Source of the DNA: Rosellinia necatrix
Lineage: Eukaryota; Ascomycota; Sordariomycetes; Xylariales; Xylariaceae
Reading direction: 5' to 3'
NCBI GenBank assembly: GCA_021209875.1
Contig: JAGYVD010000007.1
Location: forward strand, 4,154,001-4,218,000
DNA: 64,000 nt
The notes under the pieces are model-generated. The model was not told the origin of the DNA. It searched no databases and worked only from the letters and a program-made list of their open reading frames with translations. The position numbers and the translations under genes are program-made. Shown piece by piece: positions 10,920 through 22,700 of the stretch (positions are counted from its first letter, which is position 1; every line of letters begins with the position of its first letter).

Positions 10920-13900
10920 ATGAGCGCCTCCACGTCCTCGCCCACACCGCCGCGCCGAACGAGAAGGTTGGTCCGTAGCGTGAGTCTCCGTTTAATTTGA
11001 ACTGTGCACCTCGATGGGGCCCCTCATATGCAGCATTGATCGTCCTCCTTCTTCTTGGCGTGCCTTGGGACTTGGATCGGGGGGGGGTTTTTTTTTTCTA
11101 ATCTCTTCTGCTTCTTCTTCTTCTTCTTCTTTCCCCTTTCCCCTTGCTCTCTGTCACCTCTCTGTCATTCGTTCTCCCATCATGCCCGCTGTCCAACCCG
11201 GCAAGTGCCTAGAGCTAGCTGTGCTAACGCGATGCCTCCGCGACGACAGAAGCTGCGCAATGGTACTTGGGTTATCCCGAACACAGGCGAACGGACGAGA
11301 ATCCCATTCACCTTCCGGAGCTACAGCTACGACGGCCCCAGCAACGACGACCAGATACGATCCCTCACCGACGGCGAGACCATAGGCGAAAAGGCCCGCA
11401 ATGTATGGCATAACTTGATTGTCTCCCTCGGCCAGATATGGGCTTGGTCGCGGTCCCCAAAGGGCAGGGGGACCATCAAGTGCTCTATTGCTTACCTGTT
11501 GGCGAGCTTGGGCACCTTTTGGCACCCTGCCGCCAAGTTCCTGGGGCCCATGGACGGCAAACATATCGTCGCCACTATCGTGACGTATTTCCACCCCGCC
11601 AGAACGGTCGGCTCGCAAATCGAGGCCGTGGCTATCGCCATCATAGCCGTCTGCTATGCCATGCTCATAGGGATTCTCTCTATGGCCACGTCCGTGCTGA
11701 TTGGCGACGTACTAGAACTAGAGAAGTTGTCATATGCTCTGATCTTGATGGTGTATATTGGCTTCGGCCTGGGGTTTGTTGGTTGGGTGAAGCAGAAGCT
11801 CAATAACCCCCTGGTGAGCGTCGGTGCTAGTATAGCGTCCATCGGTATTATCACTATTATCACGAAGGAAGGCTCAATTCACAACTCCGTATTCTCGACC
11901 GATAAAATCGTGCAGTACCTCAAGATATTGCTCATGGCGACCATCATATCAACCCTCGTTAACCTTGTTCTCTGGCCTGTGTCGGCTCGTCACGCTCTGC
12001 GAAAATCCATGCGCACCGCTTCCATTTCCCTAGGCCAGATGTTATCGAAGATTTCGAGTGGCTTCCTGAGCGGCGCCGAGGAGGAATTCACCTCCAAGTC
12101 CTTCATGGATGCGTCGGCCACATACACATCCACATTGACACTAATGAATAAGAACGCGAGGGAGTCCAAATACGAATACTACTTCCTAGGGCGGGAGCAG
12201 ATATATCGCCACGACAAAGCAGTTGTGAAGTCCATGGAAAACTTGGCGCAATCTATTGGCGGTTTAAGGAGTGCGGCTAATACTCAATTCGAACTGCTCA
12301 AAGAGATAGCTACTGGTCCCTTGTCCTCTAGCATACCGGTTTCTCCGGGGACCAACGCGTTTTCGCCCGTCTTCGGACAGTCGTTCTCGTCTTCCGTGAG
12401 GAGCCATCGGTTTGGGCGTCTATCGTCCATAGATGAGGCTTCGGATGAGAGGAGTGATCGGGAAGATGACCCTACCCCTCTGGCGGGGGAACTTTCTCCA
12501 CAACGAGCCTCCTTCTCGTCGAACTTCGCGCCTAGATCGCCGTCGGAGATATTTGAGCTTTTTATAGAGCTTCTTGGACCGTCTATGAAATCATTGGTAT
12601 ACACGATGGCCGAAATACTTAGAGAGCCACCCTTTGGGAAGCCAGGGTCGCCCATCGAGCTAAACGAGCAGTTCAAACACAGCCTGGGCGAAGCGGTCTC
12701 CTTATACAACGAATCGAGGGGCAAAGCACTAGAAGAGCTATACAAAAGGATCGAGAGCGCAAGATCGACATCGGAATCCGTCCAAGCTGATTTTGAGGAG
12801 GTAGCAGCAGCATGTGGGCATTTTTCTTTCAGTCTGCTAAGTTTCGCAGATGAGATGAAGAAGTACTTGGATTCACTCGAAGAGCTGAAGTATATCAGCG
12901 AGGAAGGTAAACGTACGTGGACCTGGCTCAAGGTCTGGAATATGGTTAAAAATGTCCTTTGGAAGTCGCGCAAAACAGCAGAAGACGTCGAACAACAAGC
13001 GCTAATAAAGCCCGTCAAGCGGATGAGGCAATCGCAACTGCCTCGGGGGGTTCCCAAGGTGATGAAAGAGCATCGTGATACACTTCGATGGAAAGATGCG
13101 CCAGCCGATGGGCTATGGAGTATAATCGTTCAAAAAACGTCTCCTATCATTTGGAGATTCCTTGATTTCCTCACGCGCGATGATAGTAAGTCACTCTACG
13201 TGTGTCCGCTCTTCCTTCGCTAACATGCTCCCAGTTCGCTTCGGACTGAAAGTCGGCATCGGCGCTACCCTCTATGCCATGTTCGCCTTTATTCCTGAAA
13301 CGATGGATATATATAAACACTGGCGCGGGGAATGGGGCCTACTGTCGTTTATGATTGTCTGTTCTATGACTGTGGGCGCATCAAATGCCACAGGCCTTGC
13401 TCGTTTCACGGGCACGATTATGGGCGCGATATTTGTGGTGATCAACTGGCTCATAGCTGATGGAAATCCTGTGGGCTTAGCTATCCTCGGCTGGGCCGTC
13501 TCCTTCGGGGCCTTCTTCATCATGGTGGATCGCGGCAATGCACCGTTCGGTCGCTTCATATTGCTAAGCTACAACGTGTCGTCTTTATACGCATATTCGC
13601 TCTCGCAGGCTGTCGAAGACGATGACGACGATGAAGGTGGTCTTAACCCGAGAATAAGGGACATTGCATTCCACAGAGTCGTTGCCGTGACCATTGGTAT
13701 CCTCTGGGGCCTCATCGTCTGCCGCCTCATATGGCCTCTGCCGGCGCGCAGGAAGTTCAAGGAAGGTCTGGCTGTGTTGTATTTACAGATGGGTCTTATT
13801 TGGAAGCGAGGACCCCTCGCCATTCTCCTCCGCAACGACGCAACCTTCACCAGCTACATGAAAATTGGCGAGCAGGCCGCCATGCAACGATATGCTGCGC

Positions 13901-14526
13901 AACTGCAAACTCTCCGGACGGCGGCCAACAACGAGTACGAACTACGTGGTCCTTTCCCATTCGCCGCCTACGGTCGCATCATGGCGTCGACACAGCGCGT
14001 GCTGGACGCATTCCATGCTATGAGCCTGGTAACGCAGAAACACGGGCGGCTCAGCGAAGGGGAGAAGGCGCTCCTGAACCACACGGCGGAGGAGCGGGCG
14101 CAACTATGCGCCCGCATATGCCACGTGTTCGAGGTCCTCGCGTCGAGCATGATGCTCGAATACCCTCTCACAGACGCGATCCCAAGCGTCATAGCGATAC
14201 GAGATAGGCTGCTGGGCAAGATATTCCGCTTCAGGAAAGAGCACAATTCGTCAGCGTCAGGGGGGCCAGCAGCACCGGGCGATGAAACCACGACCACCAC
14301 TACCGAGCATAGCAACGGCAAGGCCGCCGGCACCACGACGTTCATGCTGGGGGCTATGGGACAGGTCCCCGACCTGGGCGACGTCACGCTCGAGGAGCCC
14401 GATTATGCGCTCCTGTACGCCTACGCGCTGGTTACGGGCCAGGTGGCGAAGGAGCTCAAGGTCATCGAGAAGGAGCTCGAGGGCTTGTTCGGCAGGCTCG
14501 ATGAGGATGCGATGTTACTGGAATAA
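10920..14526 (+). CDS. ArAE_2/DUF2421 integral membrane protein (aromatic acid exporter-like), three exons
   Basis: Exons 10920-10979, 11250-13185 and 13235-14526 give 1,095 residues. The start is the first ATG in frame (MSASTSSPTPPRRTRR). The first intron has GTGAGT and a GCTAAC branch, the second GTAAGT and GCTAAC. The protein has two halves. An N-terminal multi-span block contains IVATIVTYFHPARTVG, AVAIAIIAVCYAMLIGI and YALILMVYIGFGLGFVGWV, followed by a long soluble helical region. A second multi-span block in exon 3 contains VGIGATLYAMFAFIPE, GLLSFMIVCSMTVGASNATG and ILWGLIVCRLIWPLPAR, then a cytosolic tail. This two-block layout is typical of the fungal ArAE_2_N plus DUF2421 family, related to FUSC-type exporters. 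The substrate is unknown. Confidence 0.88.
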
Positions 14527-15153
14527 GGAAAATATCACGTTGGGTGGGCCCCCCGATTGGAGGTGGGGGAGAAGGGGGTATTGTATTATTTGGAAAGGGG
14601 GAAGGGGGGGAATAGATGCATGCAAAAGTGCACAAGTTGGGGTCCGTTAGGGTTGTTACACACAAGGTGACTTCTCGGCTGCTGCTTACGTAGTGGGTAG
14701 GTATCATGATTACGAAATCAATGATAATGACAGAGATGAAGAGAGCTGTGAGTGAGAAGGGGAGACAGACGTATTACGAAATTATAGGATTAGGTTGTGG
14801 GTTTAATAGGGGGTTTAGGTAGGCGTTGGTGGTGAATTTGCTCAGGTCCTATACTACTTTTATTTTTATGGTAGCCATTAGATATCTACCCTGGATGACG
14901 CCCTCGCCTCGAAGTATGCAGTTTTAAAATGATTGGTTGGGTTTCTCTCTCCGCCTCCGCTCCGCCTTGGTTTTCGGGATTCCGGGTGACAAAGATCAGC
15001 AAGCAAGATTTAGTTTTACTATTACTACAGCCGCGTGCTTGAAGAGAATCTCGTACCCGCCTCTCTGAACACGCAAATGGTGTGTTTGTTCGTTTGTTAT
15101 GTCGCATGAAGATCGACGGCGTATCTATTTCCGGAAATCTCTCGCGAATAAGA

Positions 15154-15199
15154 AGATAGATAGATAGATAGATAGACAGATAGACAGACAGATAGATAA
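15154..15199. repeat. (GATA)n microsatellite
   Basis: About eleven AGAT/AGAC units in tandem, with GACA variants toward the 3' side. Confidence 0.9.
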
Positions 15200-15263
15200 A
15201 TTGTAGTTATTTAAATTTGGTCACTGGTAATATAGATAGGTATGTTAATTTACAGCCAGTCTC

Positions 15264-15293
15264 ATGCGAGAGGCGATCATGCGAGAGGCGATC
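15264..15293. repeat. Tandem duplication of a 15 bp unit
   Basis: The unit ATGCGAGAGGCGATC is present twice head to tail without mismatch. Fifty bases downstream (15344-15367) a different unit, GGTGGCTTCGAC, is also duplicated perfectly. Confidence 0.9.
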
Positions 15294-15885
15294 ATACGCT
15301 TGCGCCGCCTGCTCAAATTCATGCAATCTCTGTCCGTCCGCATGGTGGCTTCGACGGTGGCTTCGACGGACTCTCCGGGTGGTACTCACTTGCTGTCGGT
15401 ACCGGATGCGACAATGACGTCCCTTCTGCTCCCGTGCCATAGCATACCTGAACCAGAGTAATGGGTTTTCGGAATCCCCGGCGACACGCGAAGACAGATC
15501 TGTTATTCCTGCCCCGAAGGACAAAAGTTGTTGAATGCCTATGGAGAAGAGGCAAAAGGCAAAAGGGAGGGTAGGTAGACACAGAGCGACGAACACGAAC
15601 ACGGAAATAACAGTGAAAGAATCAATAAGACAATAAAAAATAATACTAAAAATAATAAAAAGTAAACACACAAATGGCAACCCAAACTCCTATTCAATGA
15701 TCCCTGATTTCATGCATTCTCTCTATCTCAACCATGGTTAGTTTTTTTCTTTTGACGACAACACGCTATCAAATCAATCCACCAACCAACCAACCCAAAC
15801 AACACAATATCAACCAATCGATTGAATTTCGATAGTAATCATAATAATAATCAAATAAAATTAAAAACACGCTGTTTTATTTCAT

Positions 15886-17117
15886 TCAGTCATCATAATC
15901 CGCCTTGGCGCCGATGACGCCCTCGCTGCGACCGCCCTTCCTGCGGCGGCCGATGGCCTCGCGGAGCCATTCGGTGAGGGTGAAGCCCCAGTGGCCGGCG
16001 ACGAGGGCGCCGGAGAGGACGTTGACGACCTTGACGAGGAAGGCGAGGAGGCCGTCGCGGCGCTCCTCGACGGCAAGCAGGATGGGCTCGATGTCGTACT
16101 TGAAGAAGAGCCCGGGGACCATGCGCTCGCCGACCTCCTTGCTCTGCTCCGTCACGGCGTACTGGTTCGTCGAGATGGTCCGCCCCGACGACGACGTCAT
16201 GCCGCCGCCCGCTACGCTGTAGATGGTCGGCACCACCGACATGAAGTACTGGAACTTGTGGAAGTGCGCCTCCGCCACGTTGATCGTCCGGTCGAGCGGA
16301 TTCACGAGCGAGGGGTAGTACGGCCCGAAGGAGAGCTCCGAGATGACGTGGGAGAAGTTGAAGGCTGGACGACGGGTGGACGTTAGCGGAGTTTTCCTTT
16401 CTTTTCCTCTCCTTTCTTTTTTTTTTCTTTTTTTTTCTTTCCTTTTTCCATGAGTCATGGTGATTTTGAATCTACTTACCGCTGTGATCCAGGTGCTCGG
16501 CGAACATCTCGGAGTAGCCGTGGCCGCGCGCGGTGATGTGGAAGTCGCCCTGGACCCTATTCAGGTCCAGGGAGCCGTAGATGCGGCAGCTGTCGGCGCG
16601 CACGCCGCGGCCGAGACGGGGGGTCTTGGCCCAGCGCGCCCGCTTGCGGCTGATGGCGATGATGTCGTGGATGTGGGCCTCGCCGAAGCCCTCGTCGTGC
16701 CAGCCGGCGCCGGTGTCGGTGCGGCCCTGCTCGTCGTGGCCGAGCCTGTGGATGCCGGCGCTGTCGACCCATTGCGACCAGATGGTCGGGTCCTCCTGCA
16801 GCTTCGAGGCGGCGAGGATGCGGTCGCCGGCGGCGTCCTGGACGTTGACGTGTAGGTCTTTGCAGTTCATGCGCACGACGACGTCCATGTTGATCTGCAT
16901 CTCGTGCCCCACGCCCTTCTCGACGCTGAAGGTGTGGTCCTCCTCGCCCTCCCACCACCTCCCTAGCTCCGACCAGATGAGGATAGCCGACACGACGATC
17001 ATGGCGACGGTCCATTTCCCGCCACCGGACGTGCGGGCAACATATTGGGGTTTCGCCTTTGCTATCGAGGGGGGGGGGAGGGGATCGGAGAGTTAGCTCG
17101 GGCTTTTCGTGGTATGC

Positions 17118-17154
<37 letters not shown>

Positions 17155-17313
17155 TTCATATATATATATATATAACAGGGTACGGGAGGAATGGAAGAGG
17201 AGGGAGCTCGGGGAGTGGTGCGTACGGAAAGCGTCAAAGGCGCGCACGAAGTTGCCGGGACTGGGCTCCTCATCATAGCCACTCTTCTCCTCGTAACCGT
17301 ACATAGTAGACAT
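15886..17313 (-). CDS. COPII vesicle cargo receptor Erv41 (ERGIC2 family), three exons
   Basis: Erv41 cycles between ER and Golgi in a complex with Erv46 and retrieves or packages cargo. Exons on the minus strand are 17226-17313, 16480-17061 and 15886-16364, giving 382 residues, within the family range. Exon 1 encodes MSTMYGYEEKSGYDEE and FVRAFDAF. The split proline codon leads into PKAKPQYVARTSGGG. A first membrane segment follows (WTVAMIVVSAILIWSELGRWW), then the luminal domain with VEKGVGHEMQINMDVVVRM, CKDLHVNVQDAAGDRILAA, CRIYGSLDLNRVQGDFHITA and FNFSHVISELSFGPYYPSL. QYAVTEQSKEVGER and PGLFFKYDIEPILL precede the second membrane segment (FLVKVVNVLSGALVAG). The tail is basic. Splice sites are GTACGC/TAG and GTAAGT/CAG. 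The first intron contains a long TA microsatellite. I recognise the family with confidence. Confidence 0.95.
17118..17174. repeat. (TA)n microsatellite in intron 1 of the Erv41 gene
   Basis: Two blocks of TA repeats separated by TTCATTCA lie wholly between the donor at 17225 and the acceptor before 17061. Confidence 0.95.
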
Positions 17314-18638
17314 GGTGGCGTGGCGGTCGATCTACGAATTCAGAGAACTTCGACGCTCCGGCTCGGCTCTCGGTTTCGGTTCGTGGTGTGTCCTCCCCCC
17401 CCCGGTGGCATCCAAGGCGCCGCGTTTTTGCGCCTGGTGTTGCCGTCGCACGAACGAATAGCTGGAACCTCTCTATCAATTGACTTTCTCCGACTTCCGG
17501 ATCGGCTGCCGCTTTGTGACCCAAAGACAACTACTATCACGCCCAGGCTCGCACGCTTGCAAATAATAACAACAACAACAACAACAACAACTTCCCCCGA
17601 GACAAAAGCACCGACCAGGATGTACGCGCGGCCGGTATCAAGCCGAAAGGATCGAACTCGACGTCGAGGATGGATTCGTGGATTGGTTCGGCAAAGGTCT
17701 CCTGCATAAACGGGAATATAGTTTACAAAAGACAATTCGAGCTCGAAGTATCGGTAGTCGCAAGCGTGTTAGGTTTGTAAGTGCAACTTCAAGTAAAGTT
17801 AAGTTGAGTATGCAACCTGGTCGGTTCGCACGTGTTGTGAAGCCGGGGCGGCAGCTGCAACTCAATTGCCCACACACACTAGGTAAGAGAATAAGGACAG
17901 CTTTCATCCAGTCGTTGCACTGTAGGTACCTAGTGAGATAGCGGTTCAATGCAGCTCACCTTTATCCCTGCCCTGGCGATCGTCCCACTGTCTGGTCTGG
18001 ATGGGACAAAGGTGGGTCTGGACTCTGAGTCGCCGAACCGGGGGCGCCACGGGTGCGCTAACTCTATCGCGTATTAACCCCTAGTTACCACCTACCTGAC
18101 TCCATGGTGGTCCAGCCGCTAACAACTGGTAAGCATCTGGCTGGTAATTGTAAGGGGGGGTACTCTATAGGTATGGACTCAAGTGGGAGAAGTATGAAGT
18201 AGGCAGGTAATTAAGCTGGAAGGGTAACCTAACCGGTATTGTTAAAATCCAAAGTTCCAATGTGCCATCAAGTCAAATCGGCCGTCATATCCCCAACACC
18301 CACCTTGATACGTAGGTACTTACTTGCCTCGGTCAGCCCCGTCTAGTTGCCACGCTCTATCCTTAAACGACTAAATAAATAAAACATCGACAAAACAAAT
18401 TAAAAAAGGGGGGGAAAGAATGGCTCTGGTTCTATAATAAGAAAATACAGCCCCGGACAGAAAGAAACAAACGCCTTCGAAATCAACCGTTAGGATCCGC
18501 CTGTATCATACGAGAATCTACTTGTTGCCGCCTCATTAGACTTCTCGTAACCCAACCCTCATGCGTCGTCCCTTCATAGACCCCCTATCGTACCAAAAGC
18601 CGGTGAACAACTTGTGACTGTATCGTAACCTGCCTGGA
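17314..18638. other. Intergenic region upstream of Erv41
   Basis: No gene is supported. An (AAC)n run lies at 17566-17590. The 250 bases upstream of the Erv41 start contain a C run at about 17396-17403. The right part holds the presumed 3' end of the DUF3632 gene. Confidence 0.5.
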
Positions 18639-19772
18639 TCACAGCGGCACTCTCCCCATCCTGATCAACTCTTGGACGATGGTCGAGTTCGACTGGCTTG
18701 CCGTGTAGACCATGTTGTACGCCACCCGCCGGGCCATCTGTTTCTCTTCCCGCACTCGCTGCACGAACGGGGACGCCATCCCCATCGCCGAGCTCTCGGC
18801 CAGTCCCCGAGGCGATGTTTCCGCCCCTATCTCGTCGAGCCGCCGGAGCCAGAAGAACCAGCGCTGGGAGCTGAAGCCCCCCGGGACCGCCTGGATGCCC
18901 GCCGCCTGAGCCAGCGGTCCGAGCGCGCTCACATCGTCCGGTACTGGTATGGTCAGTCCCGTGGCCGCGTTGCTGTCGCCCGCCTCGCAGAGTTGCGTGA
19001 TGCGGCCCCCGGCGCGCGCAAGCCATGCGTTGGCCGCGCGCAACAGGTCCGCGATGGTCAGCATGTCGATCGTCCTTCCGGCGTTCTCGCTATCCTCGCC
19101 GCCCGGCTCCAACCCGGCGCTTGCGAGCCGTCTTTGGGTCTCGAGCGTGTCACGCAGGACCATGAGCGCGATCCGGCACAGCCCAAACGACCAAGGTGCC
19201 GAGCTGGCTGCGACGAGCGACGCCCAGAAGAAGCTGATCCTCTCCCGTTGGCTGCAGCTCATCCGTGCGCGGTCTTGGATCCAGTAACCCGTCATGTCCG
19301 GCACGAGGAAAGGCAAGTCTTGCCATAGGTACTGCTGTATGACACTATTCCCGACTCGGACCACGACTGGGGCATGCTCTATCTCCACCGCGCCTGTGCT
19401 ACTAATCCGGTGTCGTGCCAGCAGACCTCGCTGCGAGGTCTCGATCAGTTGGAGGATGGCCGGCGCCACCGAGTCTTCTAAGCAATGTTTCCCAGTGACA
19501 TAATATAGATGCCACAAGTTTTGTAGTTGTAATGTCCAACCGCCGCTAAAGTCGACGTGTGGCTCCGTAACGAAGTGGGAGGATAAATGTGAAATTGTGT
19601 TGCCGGCTGTCGTCCAAAGACCGCGCACGTCACCTGCCCGTGCCCGTGCTTCGTCGGTGGCTCGTATATGGGCGAAAATATCCTCGTAATCCTCGAGGGT
19701 CTCGTCATCTATAGTCGGTTGAGGCACTGTCGACACCGCTCCGCTAGTACGGCGCTCGCCTGGCACTGACAT
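18639..19772 (-). CDS. DUF3632-type fungal protein of unknown function
   Basis: A single exon of 377 residues starts at the ATG at 19772. After a disordered N-terminus (to about residue 20) it has DDETLEDYEDIFAHIRATDEARARAG, then LQNLWHLYYVTGKHCLED and VAPAILQLIETSQRG. A central DLPFLVPDMTGYWI follows, then WASLVAASSAPWSFGLCRIALMVLRDTLE and a C-terminal SQRWFFWLRRLDEIG. The all-helical pattern with a W-x-LYY-x-TGK-like motif is what I associate with the fungal DUF3632 family. No catalytic motif, signal peptide or membrane segment is visible. Flanking gaps are long (1.3 and 4.3 kb), so there is no operon-like context. Confidence 0.75.
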   Translation of the reverse strand: MSVPGERRTSGAVSTVPQPTIDDETLEDYEDIFAHIRATDEARARAGDVRGLWTTAGNTISHLSSHFVTEPHVDFSGGWTLQLQNLWHLYYVTGKHCLEDSVAPAILQLIETSQRGLLARHRISSTGAVEIEHAPVVVRVGNSVIQQYLWQDLPFLVPDMTGYWIQDRARMSCSQRERISFFWASLVAASSAPWSFGLCRIALMVLRDTLETQRRLASAGLEPGGEDSENAGRTIDMLTIADLLRAANAWLARAGGRITQLCEAGDSNAATGLTIPVPDDVSALGPLAQAAGIQAVPGGFSSQRWFFWLRRLDEIGAETSPRGLAESSAMGMASPFVQRVREEKQMARRVAYNMVYTASQSNSTIVQELIRMGRVPL

Positions 19773-22700
19773 CCTCGCTCTCGACGACCAGAAACCGGTC
19801 TACACGTAGCCAGAGAAGGAAGCAAAGGTGTAGGACAGTCCAAGGTAACGAGGTTTAGAAGAAGGACAAGTCTGGGGCGAGCTAGAGCCTGCTACCATGA
19901 CGCTATCAAGTCGAGGGAAGGGTATATATCTGTGAACTTGACCTGGCAGTTATCCTCCTGTGGATTGTCGCCTACACTAATGGACACGCCTATATCAAGC
20001 CATTACTCATCATTCCTGAGTGTAACGTCGAGGTATTATATAACCTCTATCCTAGGAACTTGTCATAGCCGTGTTGGGCAAGCGGAGCAGCTTGACCAGG
20101 GTTGAATAAAGTTGGGCTGTACGACCATGTAACCTAAGAGATGCCGTCGGCTCTAAAAAAAGACGGTAGAACCAAAAAGATACTGCAGAGGGTGAAGTGA
20201 TGCGGCTCAAGGTCATGGACTCGCTCCCCCATAGCGAGAGCGAACGTCTCGTTTCACGGATCCCATATCGCGTAGTTGGTGCGACGAAACAGGCTCTGCC
20301 TCTCTCAGCCCTATATATAGACATGAGATACAACGCACAATGGCCATTTAGCGTGGGCAGGGTCCATAACCTCGGGGTAGTAGGGAGATCATGAACCCGG
20401 TGGGCGATCGCCTCGCAGGGCTTATCTAAACCCTCGGGCCTATAGAGCCTACAGAGACTTCAGATGGTTGTCGCAGTCTAATCTAAGTACAGACTTTCTG
20501 TCAGCAAACACCAATCAACTCGCATCGGCTCCACAACCAGAGGCCGGTGGCCAGATTCGAGCTGCCCAGATAGTCAAGAAACAAACAACCGACCAGTTCT
20601 TGTCAGAGGTTTTCTCTCAGCCTCCTTGCCCGGGCCGAGCCTCCCCCACGGCGACTATGCAGGGTACCTACCGTCCATGTGGCACCGATGGAAGTGAATC
20701 CTCCTTGGCTCACCAGACCCTACCCAGGCTTTTCTTAGTCAACCGATTTGAGCCCGGAGTCGTGCCACACCTCTGCAGCAGCGCCCAGGCAGCGTCGCTT
20801 TTTGGACCGCGAGCGTACACTAGGCATGTAGTAATCACCCCGAAAGAAATTTTACGCCTTGTGAAAGGAGTGTCTATCCTTCCAAGTCCGCTGTCGAGAT
20901 ATGCACAGAATCCCGGGATGCAACGTTTCTATGGCTGGAAAGGGCGTGACTCGATGTTTCCCATTGGTCCTCAGTGGAGATGTCCCTGGCCTATGCAGAA
21001 ACGGTTGACGTATCAGGCGCCGGGGCGGCGCAGGCGTGGCCAAAAACAGAAAAGGACACGCCATAACCTGAACTTGGACGGCTCAGTGCGTAGGGCCCCC
21101 CGAACCGTGGCCTACTCGCTACTAGGTTAGTGACTAGGTTAGATAGAGATGGCCCCTGAATGGGCGGGTGAACGCTGGCTTTGTGACCTGTCCGCGGTGA
21201 GATGGCCACAGTCGCACTCGCACCCACGCTTCACCACCCACGCTTCACGCGCCACATCTCGCACTCAGCACCCCAGACTTGGCATCCAACTCTTCGCATC
21301 TCGCACTCCTCATGGCAATAGTCGGGTCTACCTCACTGAACCCACCTCGGTCAAACCCTGGTTAGCCTTGCACGTCAGAAATAGACGGGGCAGGCCCGAT
21401 CTGCTCTACGTAGACGCAGTGGTACGCATAGCATACTGTAGTATACATAGATCGACACAGACAGATATGCGTTACCACAATAAGGTTCATTCGGATCCCG
21501 GGAGGAGCCAACCCTAGAAGGTGTCGGCGATTCAGCTGTTCGGCGAGCTCCTTTTAGATTCAGGGGATTCACAACAAGCTTGGCGAGGTGCAACTACTGC
21601 TGCTGGAATTGTCATGAGCAGCCGCTCATGGGGGAGGGAATAGAAGAAAATCACAAGAATAATGATGATGATGATGATGATGATGATAGTAATAATAACT
21701 AATGATAATAATAATAATGGTAGTTAATAATGATAATAATGGCAAGTATAATAATAACAATAATAGTGGATTACAAAACACATTGTCCAGTCATCCATCC
21801 TTCCCTGAAAATAGGACCGTCGGGGCTAGTTCTTCGGCAGCCAAGACTCTTGCGCTAAGGCGGTAGATTGGATGAGAGAGGCAGGGCAGGGCAAAAGAGA
21901 TGTGGGCAAAAGAGATGTGAGAGAGAGTAGGTACCGGCGGGAGAGATGGAGAGGGGAATGTGGGCGACTTGGGGGCGCCAGCCCACCCCCGGGACCGAGC
22001 CTCGGTTCCGGGCCGGCGGGAGACACAATGGAATGGAAGGCGGCACCGACGCCTTAGCGAGACATGACGGGCCCGAGAGCAACGTCTATCGCGCCTTTCG
22101 CGTCTCTCGAGCCCCTAATAAGCACCTCAGCTTACCTAGGTAATGCCACTTTTTTAGCACCCAATCTCGTCTGACACTTTGTTTCATTTCCCCGTGACGG
22201 GAATCTTGTTTTCCCTTCTTGCTTCTTCTCCGGTCCTCTCTCGTTTCGTTTTCAGTTTGATAGGCCGATCTTGTTTTAAGGGGTGATGTTTATATATATT
22301 CCATTTGCGCATATGGGACCGGACTAGGGATGCGAAATACGAGGAGAACTTAACCTACATAGTCCTCCTCCTGGCCGAGCTGGAAGCTGGGTATGGGCAA
22401 GGCACGCTATACTTGGTAGTCCAACTGGGGTAGCGGGCTGATGACGGAGAGCGGGAGGGGAGACGATGGGTAGTGAGGCGTGTGCACATGTATGTATGGT
22501 GGCCTGGCTGCATTGGGAAAGGGTTGCTTACTGTGTGCATTCTCGAGACCTCGCTGCGATCTGGATGGGACGATAGTATGTCTTCGAATCGATGTTTAAA
22601 TATACATACGCGCCGTAGTCTAGCTTCCCGCAGTTTGCCCACGGGTCAGGTCACGCGTCCTCTCTGCACTAGCACGGGCTGATCCACATCGGCATTCTTT

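Larger units (their letters stand above)
14527..15885. other. Convergent intergenic region with tandem microrepeats
   Basis: No gene is supported. It contains a (GATA)n tract at 15154-15199, a perfect 15 bp tandem duplication at 15264-15293 and a perfect 12 bp tandem duplication at 15344-15367. The AT-rich last 250 bases lie next to the 3' end of the Erv41 gene on the minus strand. Confidence 0.55.

Noticed and set aside
20468..21130. 220-residue plus-strand frame
   Set aside because: The frame opens with TTG, has no early ATG and looks like random Arg/Pro/Ser-rich translation.
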